A stretch of 64,000 nt of DNA from Oscillospiraceae bacterium (GTDB taxonomy: Bacteria; Bacillota; Clostridia; Oscillospirales; Acutalibacteraceae). The notes beneath the pieces were generated by a model. The model saw only the letters and a list, made by a program, of their open reading frames with translations. It was not told the origin of the DNA and searched no databases. The position numbers and the translations under genes are program-made. The stretch is taken from assembly GCA_015066345.1 (NCBI GenBank), contig SVOQ01000010.1:22431-86430 (forward strand), written 5' to 3'. This document shows, piece after piece, positions 42,940 to 52,186 of this stretch. How positions within the stretch are numbered: position 1 is the first letter of the stretch; each line of letters starts with the position of its first letter.

Positions 42940-43895
42940 ACACATTTATTAAATTAGAGCCTGTTTTTAAAGAAATCGTTTGGGGCGGTAACAGACTTAA
43001 AAATGATTACGGTTTCAAAAGCGACCTTAATAACATTGCCGAAGCCTGGATGCTTTGCGCAAGAAATGACGGTGATAATATAATCGTCAACGGTGAAAAT
43101 GCAGGTCAGTCTTTTACTGAGTTTATTAAAGCGAACAAATCTCTTTTAGGGTCTAAGGGTCAGTCTTACGAGGAATTCCCGTTACTTATTAAATTTATTG
43201 ATGCTAAAGCCGATTTATCCGTTCAGGTTCATCCCGATGATGAATACGCAAAAATGCACGAGAACAGTTACGGTAAAACTGAGGCTTGGTATATTCTTGA
43301 CTGCGACGAGGGTGCAGAGTTAATTTACGGTTTCAATAAAGAACTCACACCCGATGAATTCAGAAAATCCATTGAAGATAACACATTCCTTGATTATGTT
43401 AATAAAGTTAAAGTTAAAAAGGGCGATGTTTTCTTCATCAGTGCCGGTACACTTCACGCAATCGGTAGCGGTATTTTACTTGCGGAAGTTCAACAGAACT
43501 GCAATACTACATACCGTGTTTACGATTATAACCGTTTAGTTGACGGCAAACCCCGTGAACTTCACGTAGAGAAAGCTCTTGATGTTACAAACACCGTACC
43601 TCCCGTAAGAAACGGTGACCCCGACTCTGCACCTGTTTTAAAAGGAACTGCTACCGAACAGGCTCTTTGTTCTTGTGAATTCTTTAAAATGGACAGTGTT
43701 GATGTTAAGGATACATATACATTAAATGTTGATAACGAGTCATTTGTAAGTATTCTTGTTTTAAACGGCGAAGGTACATTGAATAAAGATAACGAAGCAA
43801 TTACTTGTAAAGCGGGTGACAGCATTTTCGTTCCTGCTTCTTCAGGTGAAATTACACTTAAAGGTGAATTTAAGGTATTACTCAGTACTCTGTAA
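42936..43895 (+). CDS. manA: Mannose-6-phosphate isomerase, class I
   Basis: 319 residues. Interconverts mannose-6-phosphate and fructose-6-phosphate with a zinc ion. The start LEPVFKEIVWGGNRL, the zinc ligands in SVQVHPDDEYA and EAWYILDC, and the final His in GTLHAIGSG are all typical for short Firmicute PMIs. It is translated with the preceding exonuclease (ATG overlaps the stop) and followed after 9 bp by an ABC-F gene; these three form one transcription unit by spacing. Confidence 0.93.
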   Translation: MNTFIKLEPVFKEIVWGGNRLKNDYGFKSDLNNIAEAWMLCARNDGDNIIVNGENAGQSFTEFIKANKSLLGSKGQSYEEFPLLIKFIDAKADLSVQVHPDDEYAKMHENSYGKTEAWYILDCDEGAELIYGFNKELTPDEFRKSIEDNTFLDYVNKVKVKKGDVFFISAGTLHAIGSGILLAEVQQNCNTTYRVYDYNRLVDGKPRELHVEKALDVTNTVPPVRNGDPDSAPVLKGTATEQALCSCEFFKMDSVDVKDTYTLNVDNESFVSILVLNGEGTLNKDNEAITCKAGDSIFVPASSGEITLKGEFKVLLSTL

Positions 43896-43904
43896 GGTGG
43901 TTTT

Positions 43905-45797
43905 ATGTCATTATTAACGGCACAAAACTTAACATTCGGTTTTCTTGACGGCGTCTTGTTTAAAGGCGCCGCTTTCAAGGTTGAGGAAACTGACCGTGTC
44001 GGTTTAATTGGTGCTAACGGCACGGGTAAAACCTCTCTTTTTCGCCTTATAACGGGCAAATATGAGCCAACCGAGGGCGGTATTGTACGGGGCAAGGACG
44101 TTCGCATAGGTTATATGGAACAGTACCTTGACTGCGACGAGAATACAACCCTTTATGATGAAGCACTTACCGTTTTTAACGATGTAATTGAAATGGAGAG
44201 GGAACTTGAAGTTATAAATCAAAGACTTCTTGAAAGTGCGGATATTGCCACAATTGAAAGGCAGTTACGCTTAACGGATGAATTTGAGCGACGTGACGGT
44301 CTTGTTTATAAAGCGAAAACTAAATCCGCTTTAATCGGTCTCGGTTTTTCGGAAAATGACCTTGACTTAAAAGTATCCGCCTTAAGTGGCGGTCAACGCT
44401 CTAAGTTATCCCTTTGTAAACTCTTGCTATCAAACGCCAATTTGCTTTTATTGGACGAGCCTACAAACAACCTTGATACTGATTCAATTATATGGCTCGA
44501 GGATTTTCTTACTAAATACCGCGGTGCTTTTATGGTTGTATCCCACGATAGATACTTTCTTGATAAAGTAACCACTTCCACTATGGAAATTTCCCATCAG
44601 AAACTTATTCACACTGTTGGTAACTACTCAGTTTTTCAGAAATTAAAAGCTGAACGTGAGCTTACAATAGAACGTGAATACGAAAAGACCGTTACTGAAA
44701 TTAAGCGAATTGAAGGTATAATCGAACAACAAAAACGCTTTAATCAGGAACGAAATTATATAACCATCGCAAGTAAAGAAAAGCAGATTGAACGATTAAA
44801 AGAAACCCTTGTTGTACCCGATAAAGTCCTTAAAAGTGTTAATTTCAGTTTTAAAACCGATGTCAGGACAGGGGACGAGGTTTTAGTTGTTAAAAATCTT
44901 AAAAAATCCTTCCCGGATAAAGATTTATTCAAAAATTTTGATTTATCGGTTTATCGCGAGGACAAGGTTTTCTTATTAGGTCCCAATGGTTGCGGTAAAT
45001 CAACATTTTTAAAGATTATTAATAAGGAAATTACCGCTGATGATGGTGTATTCCGCCTTGGCTCAAATGTGAAAATCGGTTATTTTGACCAGAATATTGA
45101 TAAACTCAGTTCCCACAAAACCGTTCTTAACGAAGTGTGGGATATGTACCCGTTTATGAATGAAACGGATATACGCAGTGCTCTCGCAATGTTTTTATTC
45201 AGGGGCGAGGATGTATTTAAATCGGTTTCTGATTTAAGTGGTGGCGAGAGAGCGAAGATATCACTTTTAAAAATTATGCTCTCAAAACCCAATTTCCTTA
45301 TACTTGACGAACCTACAAACCACCTTGATATTATTTCAAGAGAGGTTCTCGAAAACGCACTTGCGGATTTTAACGGTACTCTTCTTGTAGTTTCCCACGA
45401 CCGATACTTTATTAATAAACTTGCAACGAAGATTGTTCACCTGACCCATGACGGTGCCGTGGATATTGCGGGTAATTATGATGCCTATCTCCGGTTCAGG
45501 GAAAACGAAAAAGAAAATAATATTGAATTTAGTCGCAAAAATCCCGTTGTTAATGAGTATAAATTAAAAAAAGAAAAGGCAAGTAACGAACGTAAGCGTA
45601 AGACTAAAATTGCGAGAATAGAAACGGAAATTGAGGAAAAAGAAAATCTTATTAAAGAAACTGAAGATTTACTTTCTCAACCCGAGGTTACGGCAAATTA
45701 CGAGGAGTTAATAAGGTTAACGGAGTTACTTGATACTTCGCGTATTGAACTCGAGGATTTATATTCTCAATGGGAAATTCTGCAAATTGAAGAATAA
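43905..45797 (+). CDS. ABC-F subfamily ATPase
   Basis: 630 residues with two ABC domains and no membrane segments. NBD1 has GANGTGKTSL and LSGGQRSKLSL; NBD2 has GPNGCGKSTF and LSGGERAKISL; both Walker B motifs end in LLDEPTNNLD or ILDEPTNHLD. A charged linker with ELTIEREYEKT (about 245-310) joins them, and a coiled coil (about 560-630) closes the protein, as in Uup/YdiF. ABC-F proteins act on the ribosome as translation factors or antibiotic-resistance proteins. The C-terminal coiled coil suggests a housekeeping Uup-type role; resistance cannot be claimed without the linker type. Confidence 0.9.
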   Translation: MSLLTAQNLTFGFLDGVLFKGAAFKVEETDRVGLIGANGTGKTSLFRLITGKYEPTEGGIVRGKDVRIGYMEQYLDCDENTTLYDEALTVFNDVIEMERELEVINQRLLESADIATIERQLRLTDEFERRDGLVYKAKTKSALIGLGFSENDLDLKVSALSGGQRSKLSLCKLLLSNANLLLLDEPTNNLDTDSIIWLEDFLTKYRGAFMVVSHDRYFLDKVTTSTMEISHQKLIHTVGNYSVFQKLKAERELTIEREYEKTVTEIKRIEGIIEQQKRFNQERNYITIASKEKQIERLKETLVVPDKVLKSVNFSFKTDVRTGDEVLVVKNLKKSFPDKDLFKNFDLSVYREDKVFLLGPNGCGKSTFLKIINKEITADDGVFRLGSNVKIGYFDQNIDKLSSHKTVLNEVWDMYPFMNETDIRSALAMFLFRGEDVFKSVSDLSGGERAKISLLKIMLSKPNFLILDEPTNHLDIISREVLENALADFNGTLLVVSHDRYFINKLATKIVHLTHDGAVDIAGNYDAYLRFRENEKENNIEFSRKNPVVNEYKLKKEKASNERKRKTKIARIETEIEEKENLIKETEDLLSQPEVTANYEELIRLTELLDTSRIELEDLYSQWEILQIEE

Positions 45798-45812
45798 TTT
45801 TAACGTCACCCA

Positions 45813-45833
45813 CATATATATTTGTGGGTGATT
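45813..45833 (+). promoter_or_regulatory. Conserved element before spoIVFA: shared with cwlD
   Basis: CATATATATTTGTGGGTGATT, 19 of 21 positions identical to 51445-51465 before cwlD. The first part resembles a sporulation sigma -10 (CATA-type); the second contains the Shine-Dalgarno GGGTGA. The surrounding CACCCACA...TGTGGGTG (from about 45808) is a perfect 8-bp hairpin that would hide that Shine-Dalgarno site. Role inferred. Confidence 0.45.
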
Positions 45834-45837
45834 TTCT

Positions 45838-46647
45838 ATGGATAACAAGAAAAAGGACTATCTCTTACATACTCTATTATTTCAATTTTTGGTTTGTGGT
45901 ATAACATTTGGTATACTTTTCGGTATTAAATTTACGGGTTCAGGGGTTCTTGATAATATTAAATCCGCTTATTTTGACAATATAGAGCGTAATTTTATTG
46001 TCGAGTTAAAGGATAGCGGTACTGAAGTTTTTAAAAATACCCCGACACCCGAAACTTCTGAGGCTACAAAAGCCCCCGAAACTACTGCAAATACAACTGA
46101 AGCAATTACTGAAGTAATTGCAACTACCGCACCGCAAACAGAACAACTGACAGCCAAAATTAAAGCCGAGGGCGGAGCTGATTACTCGGTTTCATCGAAA
46201 GATGATATACCCGATAATGTTTCGGTTAATTCATATACATTAAGTCAGCGGATGTTTTTACCGACTGATGGCGAAATTACTTCCTCTTTCGGTGTAAGAA
46301 CACATCCTATTGACGGTGATTTGCGTTTTCACGCAGGGGTTGACATTGCCAACGACCTTGGTACACCGATTTTCGCGGCTTTTGACGGAGTAGTTAAGGT
46401 CGCAACATACGACCAATGGAACGGTTATTATTTAAAAATAATTCACGATAATGAGATTATGACAGTTTACTGCCATTGTAATAAACTACTTGTAAAAGAA
46501 GGGGAAAAAGTAAAAGCGGGACAAAAAATAGCCGAAATGGGTTCAACAGGCTCTTCTACGGGACCGCATTTGCATTTTGAATTGCGAATTGAGAATATTT
46601 CTTACGACCCTGAAAGTGCTTTAAATGAGGCCATAAGTGAGATTTAA
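45838..46647 (+). CDS. SpoIVFA-like membrane protein with M23 (LytM) domain
   Basis: 269 residues: short cytoplasmic N-terminus, one membrane helix (about 12-34), Thr/Glu-rich linker (about 50-125), then an M23 domain. The LytM zinc ligands appear intact (His165 and Asp169 in HAGVD, His213 in CHCN, His244 and His246 in HLHFEL), so it may still be an active endopeptidase, unlike degenerate SpoIVFA proteins. SpoIVFA anchors and holds back the SpoIVFB protease in the forespore outer membrane. The following SpoIVFB gene overlaps by 11 bp. Alternative: a generic SpoIIQ-like M23 factor. Confidence 0.7.
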   Translation: MDNKKKDYLLHTLLFQFLVCGITFGILFGIKFTGSGVLDNIKSAYFDNIERNFIVELKDSGTEVFKNTPTPETSEATKAPETTANTTEAITEVIATTAPQTEQLTAKIKAEGGADYSVSSKDDIPDNVSVNSYTLSQRMFLPTDGEITSSFGVRTHPIDGDLRFHAGVDIANDLGTPIFAAFDGVVKVATYDQWNGYYLKIIHDNEIMTVYCHCNKLLVKEGEKVKAGQKIAEMGSTGSSTGPHLHFELRIENISYDPESALNEAISEI

Positions 46648-47248
46648 AGTAAAAAACACCGGGATTTACTTAAGTTTCACCTTTTTTGCGGTGCTTTTAG
46701 TTTTACTATGTGTGGGACAACTGAAAATTTGTCTTTATTCACTTATTTCTTCACTTATACACGAAACTGTACACATTATTTTTATACTTGCTTTTTCCGG
46801 TGGTATTTCAAGAATAACACTTACAGGTTTTGGTGCTAACATTAAAAGAACAAATGATGATTTATTAAAACCTTATAAAGAGGCAATTATAAGCTTCAGT
46901 GCCCCTGTTTTTAATCTGATTATTTCCTTAGTTGTATATTTGATTTATGAAAAACACACAGTATTCGGCACTGTTAATTTTGTAATAGGCTTTTTTAATC
47001 TGCTACCATATTATACTTTTGACGGCGGCAGGGGACTTAGTTTTTTATTGAAACCGATTCTATCCGAAAAATCAATTGCCGTAATTCTTGATATTTTGTC
47101 CGTGTGTGTAACAATTCTTTTTTCTTTTACAAGTGTTTATGTTTTCTTTCATCACAATAGAAATGTTACTTTACTATTCTTAAGTATATATATGATAGCA
47201 AATCTTTTTGTTTTGAATTCAAAAGTTAATAAAGGTTACAATTATTAA
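46637..47248 (+). CDS. SpoIVFB-type M50 site-2 metalloprotease
   Basis: 203 residues from GTG 46637, with GAGG at the right distance. The zinc motif HETVH (His42, Glu43, His46) and the second motif NLLPYYTFDGG (Asn121, Asp129) define the S2P/M50 family; about five membrane helices are visible. SpoIVFB cuts pro-sigma-K in the mother cell to activate late sporulation genes. It overlaps the SpoIVFA-like gene, the usual pair. No SigK gene is in the window. Confidence 0.8.
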   Translation: MRFKVKNTGIYLSFTFFAVLLVLLCVGQLKICLYSLISSLIHETVHIIFILAFSGGISRITLTGFGANIKRTNDDLLKPYKEAIISFSAPVFNLIISLVVYLIYEKHTVFGTVNFVIGFFNLLPYYTFDGGRGLSFLLKPILSEKSIAVILDILSVCVTILFSFTSVYVFFHHNRNVTLLFLSIYMIANLFVLNSKVNKGYNY

Positions 47249-47264
47249 GGTTTTGTAATATTTA

Positions 47265-47292
47265 TTGAATATTTGTTGAATTTCGGTATAAT
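47265..47292 (+). promoter_or_regulatory. Promoter of the O-antigen-ligase-like gene
   Basis: -35 TTGAAT (47265-47270), 16-bp spacer, consensus -10 TATAAT (47287-47292). Confidence 0.6.
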
Positions 47293-47327
47293 GGAAGTAA
47301 ATATGGATAATTGCGTGGTATTTATAT

Positions 47328-48806
47328 ATGGAAAAAATATTTAAATCCGAGTCATCCTTAAAAAGAATTAATAAAATACGCGACTTCCTTTTTAGTGATA
47401 AGTGGATTGCAATCCTCTTTATTGTTGCGGCGGTTTTCGCTTGTCTTGATTCTTTTTATGCCCGTGGCTCTGACACAAACCATCAATTTGCTATTGCCGG
47501 AACTGTTGTTTTAGCCTATTTTACGGGCTTTTGCTTTTTGTTTACGGGCGATATATTAGCAATGTTGATTCCCTTAATGTTTACATATCTTGTTGCAATA
47601 AGGTGTTATAATTCACTGAACGATTTTTTGAGCATAATATGGTTAGCCATTCCTTTGATTGCCATTATTATATTTAACCTTGTTGTTTATCGTAAAAAAC
47701 TGTCAGCTAAAGGATCACAGTTTAAACCGATGATGTTTGTTTCCTTTGCGGTTATAATGGGTGGCTTTGGTTTCATTTCCGCTAAGGATTATTTTGCAGG
47801 TTCTTCTATTTACCATATGCTCGGTATGGGCTTTGGTATGGTGCTTGTTTACTGCTATTTATATGCTAAAATTGACGTAACTAAAAAGTACTCGCTTATT
47901 GAACAATTAACCCGTATTATGGTAATTGTTGGTATTTTTGCCACCCTTATGGTTATAGCACACTACCTTATTAACATTAACCTTGCTATTGATAAGGGCG
48001 GAATATTCTTTATAAGATGGCGAAATAATATTTCGACTATACTTATGATTACAATGCCCTTTGCTTTCTTACAGGGTAACAAAAAGCCCTATGCAATTGT
48101 TTTCGGCTTTTTGTTCTTCCTTGCGATGCTTCTGTCAGGTTCAAGGGGCGGTATGGTATTCGGCGCCATTGAGCTTGTTATGTGCATAGTTATGTTCGTT
48201 CTTTACGATAAACGCAGAAGATTAGCTTATGTTATTATCTGTGTTTGTGTAGTATTCGGTCTTCTTATATTCTTACCTCAGATTACTAAGTTCCTTAATA
48301 ACACCTTTGTAAGATTGTTTAATGTATTAAATGACTTCCTTATTGGTGGTGAGGATACTGAAACCCGTGTACGTCATTACGCACGTGGTATTCAGGATTT
48401 CCTTAAACATCCCGTATTAGGAACGGGTCTCGGTTATATGGGCAACCGTGACATTTTCAAAAATAAAGCCGGTGCGTTATGCTGGTATCACTGTGAACCC
48501 ATACAAATTGCCGCAAGTTTTGGTATAGTGGGTATTATCGCGTTCGTTTATCAGTTTATTAAACGTAATATGCTTATATGGAAAAAGGCAACACTTTTTA
48601 ATATGACCGTGTTCTTGTCATATATAAGTCTTGAGATGATGTCCCTTGTAAATCCCGGTATTTTGTGTCCTGTACCGTACTTGTTATTAGTCACGTTGTT
48701 CCTCGTAATTGTTGAGAAATGTGATGATGGTGAAACTCAGGAAAGAATCCCGATTTTCAAAAAATTCAAAACTGTTTTTAAAACAAAAAGAGTATCTAAA
48801 AAATAA
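47328..48806 (+). CDS. O-antigen ligase/polymerase (WaaL/Wzy_C-like) membrane protein
   Basis: 492 residues with about 12 hydrophobic segments. The Wzy_C signature includes SGSRGGMVFG (about residue 270) and, in the large outer loop, ARGIQDFLKHPVLGTGLGY. Such proteins polymerise or ligate surface polysaccharides. In Gram-positive bacteria they join capsule or wall glycans. No glycosyltransferase cluster adjoins, so the polysaccharide partner lies elsewhere. Single-gene transcript with its own promoter and terminator. Confidence 0.8.
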   Translation: MEKIFKSESSLKRINKIRDFLFSDKWIAILFIVAAVFACLDSFYARGSDTNHQFAIAGTVVLAYFTGFCFLFTGDILAMLIPLMFTYLVAIRCYNSLNDFLSIIWLAIPLIAIIIFNLVVYRKKLSAKGSQFKPMMFVSFAVIMGGFGFISAKDYFAGSSIYHMLGMGFGMVLVYCYLYAKIDVTKKYSLIEQLTRIMVIVGIFATLMVIAHYLININLAIDKGGIFFIRWRNNISTILMITMPFAFLQGNKKPYAIVFGFLFFLAMLLSGSRGGMVFGAIELVMCIVMFVLYDKRRRLAYVIICVCVVFGLLIFLPQITKFLNNTFVRLFNVLNDFLIGGEDTETRVRHYARGIQDFLKHPVLGTGLGYMGNRDIFKNKAGALCWYHCEPIQIAASFGIVGIIAFVYQFIKRNMLIWKKATLFNMTVFLSYISLEMMSLVNPGILCPVPYLLLVTLFLVIVEKCDDGETQERIPIFKKFKTVFKTKRVSKK

Positions 48807-48820
48807 ATAATTTCAATACA

Positions 48821-48855
48821 CTGCGTTCCTGAAAAATAACGGGAACGCGGTTTTA
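48821..48855 (+). terminator. Terminator of the O-antigen-ligase-like gene
   Basis: CTGCGTTCC (48821-48829) pairs with GGAACGCGG (48842-48850), with one wobble, followed by TTTTATTTTT. Confidence 0.8.
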
Positions 48856-48921
48856 TTTTTACTTGATTATTGATTATTAATATAGTAAAATAACTATATA
48901 TGTTTATTTGGAGTTGTATAT

Positions 48922-50784
48922 ATGCTTAAAACCAAGATTGAGTCAATTTTACCCCTCGTACAAAAACCCGCAAGATACACGGGCGGTGAACTTAACTCTG
49001 TTGTAAAAAATAAAGATGATGTTGATATACGTTTCGCTTTTTGTTTCCCCGATACATACGAAATAGGTATGTCACATTTGGGAATGAAAATACTTTATAG
49101 TCTTATTAATTCAAGGGATAATTTCTGGTGCGAAAGAGTGTTTGCACCAGACACGGATATGGAACAGATAATGCGTGAAAAGGATATTCCCTTATTTGCT
49201 CTTGAAAGTCGCGATGCTTTATCCGATTTTGACGTTGTAGGCTTTACTTTACAGTATGAACTTTGCTTTACTAACGTACTGAATATGCTAAATCTTGCAA
49301 ATATTCCTTTGCGTAGTAAAGACCGAGGGGATGCTCTGGATGTACCGATTATAATTGCCGGTGGTCCATGTGTTTGTAACCCTGAGCCTCTTGCAGATTT
49401 CATTGATGTTTTTGAAATCGGTGAGGGCGAGGAAATGATGCTCGAATTCCTCGATTTACTCAATGAATATAAAAAGGCGGGTAAATCAAGAAGTGAATTC
49501 TTAAAAGCCGCTTCACAAATTGAAGGTATCTACGTTCCGTCCTTATATGATGTTACATATAACACCGACGGCACTATCGAAAAGATTACTGCCAAAGACG
49601 GTGCACCCGAGGTTGTTAATAAAAGGGTAGTAGCAGACCTTGATAATATTTTTTATCCCGACAAATTTGTTGTACCCTTTGTTGAGGTTGTTCACGATAG
49701 GGTTGTTCACGAAATTTTCAGGGGATGTATCCGCGGTTGCCGTTTCTGTCAGGCGGGTTTCTGGTACAGACCCATTCGTGAAAAAAGTGTTGAAACCATC
49801 AGTGAACAAAGTCAGAGACTTGCTTGTACAAGTGGCTATGACGAGCTTTCTCTTTGCTCACTTTCAAGTAGTGACTATACTAAAATTACCGAACTTCTTG
49901 AGGAATTGTTAGGTTGGGCAGTACCGCAGAAAATAAATGTTGCCCTGCCTTCATTAAGAATTGATAATTTCTCGGATGAATTAAAAGAAAAATTAGCCCT
50001 CGTAAGGCGTTCGGGTCTTACCTTTGCCGCCGAGGCAGGTACACAAAGACTTCGTGATGTTATTAATAAAAATATATCCGAGGAAGAAATACTTGATACT
50101 TGCCGTAAAGCCTTTGTTGGCGGTTGGACTGCGGTTAAATTATACTTTATGATAGGTTTACCCACTGAAACCGATGACGACGTTGTGGGTATTAACGTAC
50201 TTTCACAAAAGGTTGTTGAGGAGTTCTACTCTAATCCCGACAAACCTAAGGGTAAGGGCGTTAACGTCAGTGCGGGTGTTTCATCCTTTGTTCCCAAACC
50301 CTGTACACCATTCCAATGGGAGCCTCAGGATACACGCGAGGAACTTAAGAGGAAACAGAAACTTCTGCTTGAAACCTGTACTTCTAAAAAGATTACTTTC
50401 CGTTTCCACAATACGGATTTAACTTTCCTTGAGGGTGTTTTTGCAAGGGGTGACAGACGTCTTTCCGACGTTATCGAAACCGCGTATAAGAACGGTTGTA
50501 CTTTTGATAGCTGGGACGATAAATTTAATTTTGATGCGTGGATGAATGCTTTTGAAACCTGCGGTCTTTCAACTGCCTTTTACGCAAACCGCAGACGTTC
50601 TTATGACGAAATTCTTCCTTGGGACCATATAAATTCCGGTATAAGAAAGCAATTCCTTATTTGTGAAAACGAAAAGGCTAAAAAGGCGGAAACAACAAAG
50701 CATTGCCGTCAACAGTGTGCCGCTTGTGGCTCTAATATGTTAAATGGAGGTAAATGTGATGCGCTCAATAAGAATATGGTTTAA
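48922..50784 (+). CDS. TIGR03960-family B12-binding-type radical SAM protein
   Basis: 620 residues. The first 200 residues contain a B12-binding-like region (RFAFCFPDTYEIGMSHLG, LQYELCFTNVLNMLNLA), and the radical SAM 4Fe-4S motif is CIRGCRFC, read as CxxxCxxC, at about residue 273. The C-terminus carries extra cysteines (CRQQCAACG). The family always sits beside a DUF2344 protein, as here; reaction unknown. Together they may modify a tRNA or ribosomal component, by analogy only. The following TIGR03936 gene starts 26 bp before the end of this one, giving tight coupling. Confidence 0.88.
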   Translation: MLKTKIESILPLVQKPARYTGGELNSVVKNKDDVDIRFAFCFPDTYEIGMSHLGMKILYSLINSRDNFWCERVFAPDTDMEQIMREKDIPLFALESRDALSDFDVVGFTLQYELCFTNVLNMLNLANIPLRSKDRGDALDVPIIIAGGPCVCNPEPLADFIDVFEIGEGEEMMLEFLDLLNEYKKAGKSRSEFLKAASQIEGIYVPSLYDVTYNTDGTIEKITAKDGAPEVVNKRVVADLDNIFYPDKFVVPFVEVVHDRVVHEIFRGCIRGCRFCQAGFWYRPIREKSVETISEQSQRLACTSGYDELSLCSLSSSDYTKITELLEELLGWAVPQKINVALPSLRIDNFSDELKEKLALVRRSGLTFAAEAGTQRLRDVINKNISEEEILDTCRKAFVGGWTAVKLYFMIGLPTETDDDVVGINVLSQKVVEEFYSNPDKPKGKGVNVSAGVSSFVPKPCTPFQWEPQDTREELKRKQKLLLETCTSKKITFRFHNTDLTFLEGVFARGDRRLSDVIETAYKNGCTFDSWDDKFNFDAWMNAFETCGLSTAFYANRRRSYDEILPWDHINSGIRKQFLICENEKAKKAETTKHCRQQCAACGSNMLNGGKCDALNKNMV

Positions 50785-51418
50785 TAAAACTGAAACCGCA
50801 AAATATATCTCCCACCTTGATTTAACAAGATGTATGGTTCGTGCTTTCAGAAGAACGGATATTCCACTTTGGTATACTGAGGGGTTTAACCCTCATCCTC
50901 ACCTTGTATTCGGTCTTTCATTGCCATTGGGTGTTGAGGGTTTATATGAGCCTCTTGATATCAGACTTAATGACGAAAATTACCCCTTACAAAGGGTTAT
51001 TGACGAGCTTAACCGAGTTACCGTACCGGGAATTAAGTTTATTGAAATAACCGAACCCGTAAACAAACCTCTTGAGATTTTTTCGGCAGATTATACCGCT
51101 CAGCTTGTGGGCGAGAACCTTGAAAATATAACCGAAAAGATTAAAGAGATAGTTGAAAACGAAACTATAACCTACGAAAAAAAGGTTAAAAAAGGCGGAT
51201 TTAAAACAATTAACGTTACTGATAACCTTAAGGATTTTGAAATAACCGAAAATAACGGCGATATTTTACTTAAATTCAATTTACCTGCAGGTAATGATTT
51301 CACGGTTAGTCCCGTAAATTTCTGTAACGCATTAAGCGAAAGGTTAAACCGTGACGATTTAATCTGGCGAATTACCCGCCATAAACTTTTAATGAAAAAC
51401 GGCAGAGACTTTATTTAA
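50759..51418 (+). CDS. TIGR03936/DUF2344 radical SAM-associated protein
   Basis: 219 residues from ATG 50759, 8 nt after GGAGG (the in-frame ATG at 50744 overlaps that site and is rejected). It opens with IRIWFNKTETAKYISHLDLTRC and carries FRRTDIPLWYTEGFNPHPH, the DUF2344 signature. In several bacteria it is fused to the C-terminus of the TIGR03960 protein; here both are separate but overlapping. Function unknown; role as partner of the radical SAM enzyme follows from the fusion. Confidence 0.88.
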   Translation: MRSIRIWFNKTETAKYISHLDLTRCMVRAFRRTDIPLWYTEGFNPHPHLVFGLSLPLGVEGLYEPLDIRLNDENYPLQRVIDELNRVTVPGIKFIEITEPVNKPLEIFSADYTAQLVGENLENITEKIKEIVENETITYEKKVKKGGFKTINVTDNLKDFEITENNGDILLKFNLPAGNDFTVSPVNFCNALSERLNRDDLIWRITRHKLLMKNGRDFI

Positions 51419-51444
51419 AACTAAAATCTATTTAATCCCTGTGG

Positions 51445-51465
51445 CATATATATTTACGGGTGATT
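51445..51465 (+). promoter_or_regulatory. Conserved element before cwlD: shared with spoIVFA
   Basis: CATATATATTTACGGGTGATT, nearly identical to 45813-45833 before spoIVFA, and ending just before the cwlD ATG. The upstream AATCCC (51434-51439) can pair partly with GGGTGATT. Confidence 0.45.
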
Positions 51466-51467
51466 AA

Positions 51468-52181
51468 ATGAAGAAAATCTATTTACCGTTAATTTCAGCA
51501 ATTATTGTTGCTTTGATATTAAATACTGTTACGTATTTTTATTCGTCCGAAAAGGCTTCTGTCGGCGGTGAAACTGCAAGAAAAATACCCGTAATTATAA
51601 TTGATGCGGGTCATGGTGGCTTTGACGGTGGTGCAGTAGCAAATGACGGCACAATTGAAAAGGATATTAACTTAAAAATCAGTCTTTATTTACAGGAGTA
51701 TCTTGAACTTTCGGGCTTTGAAACTATAATGACCCGATATGAAGATACATCCCTTGAGGATGATGGTCTTAATTCCATAAGACAAAAGAAAACTTCCGAT
51801 ATCCATAATCGCTTGAAGATTATGGACGAAACGGATAATTCGATTTTTATAAGTATCCATCAGAATAAATATCATATAGAAAAATATAGCGGTTTACAGG
51901 TGTTTTATTCACCCGAATTTTCGGAGGAAAGTTCGGAACTTGCCCGTAATATTCAGGAGAATGTTACGGAAATACTACAACCTGATAATGAACGGCAAAT
52001 CAAGAAATGCGGTACATCCGTTTATCTTATTTATAATGCGGTGAAACCCGCGGTACTTGTGGAATGCGGATTTCTTTCAAATTATAACGAAACCGAACTT
52101 CTTAAAACCGATATTTATCAAAGAAAATTAGCATTTTCCATTGCCTCGGGTGTACAGGATTATGTTTATTGCAAAGGATGA
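51468..52181 (+). CDS. cwlD: N-acetylmuramoyl-L-alanine amidase, CwlD-like
   Basis: 237 residues: an N-terminal membrane anchor or signal (about 5-27), then Amidase_3. Zinc ligands: His in IDAGHGGFDGG, Glu in GTIEKDIN, His in ISIHQN; catalytic Glu in VECGFLSN. The length and the VAL-type anchor match CwlD, which prepares muramic lactam in the spore cortex needed for germination. The Shine-Dalgarno GGGTGA sits in the element shared with spoIVFA. It is followed 5 bp later by radA; co-transcription is likely although the functions are unrelated. Confidence 0.87.
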   Translation: MKKIYLPLISAIIVALILNTVTYFYSSEKASVGGETARKIPVIIIDAGHGGFDGGAVANDGTIEKDINLKISLYLQEYLELSGFETIMTRYEDTSLEDDGLNSIRQKKTSDIHNRLKIMDETDNSIFISIHQNKYHIEKYSGLQVFYSPEFSEESSELARNIQENVTEILQPDNERQIKKCGTSVYLIYNAVKPAVLVECGFLSNYNETELLKTDIYQRKLAFSIASGVQDYVYCKG

Positions 52182-52186
52182 CATAA

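Noticed and set aside
43562..44107. 181-residue frame on the minus strand across manA and the ABC-F gene
   Set aside because: It overlaps two well-supported genes on the other strand and shows no recognisable domain.
43905..45797. ABC-F gene as an antibiotic-resistance determinant
   Set aside because: The C-terminal coiled coil and operon with manA suggest a housekeeping Uup-type protein; the linker needed for resistance typing was not assessed.
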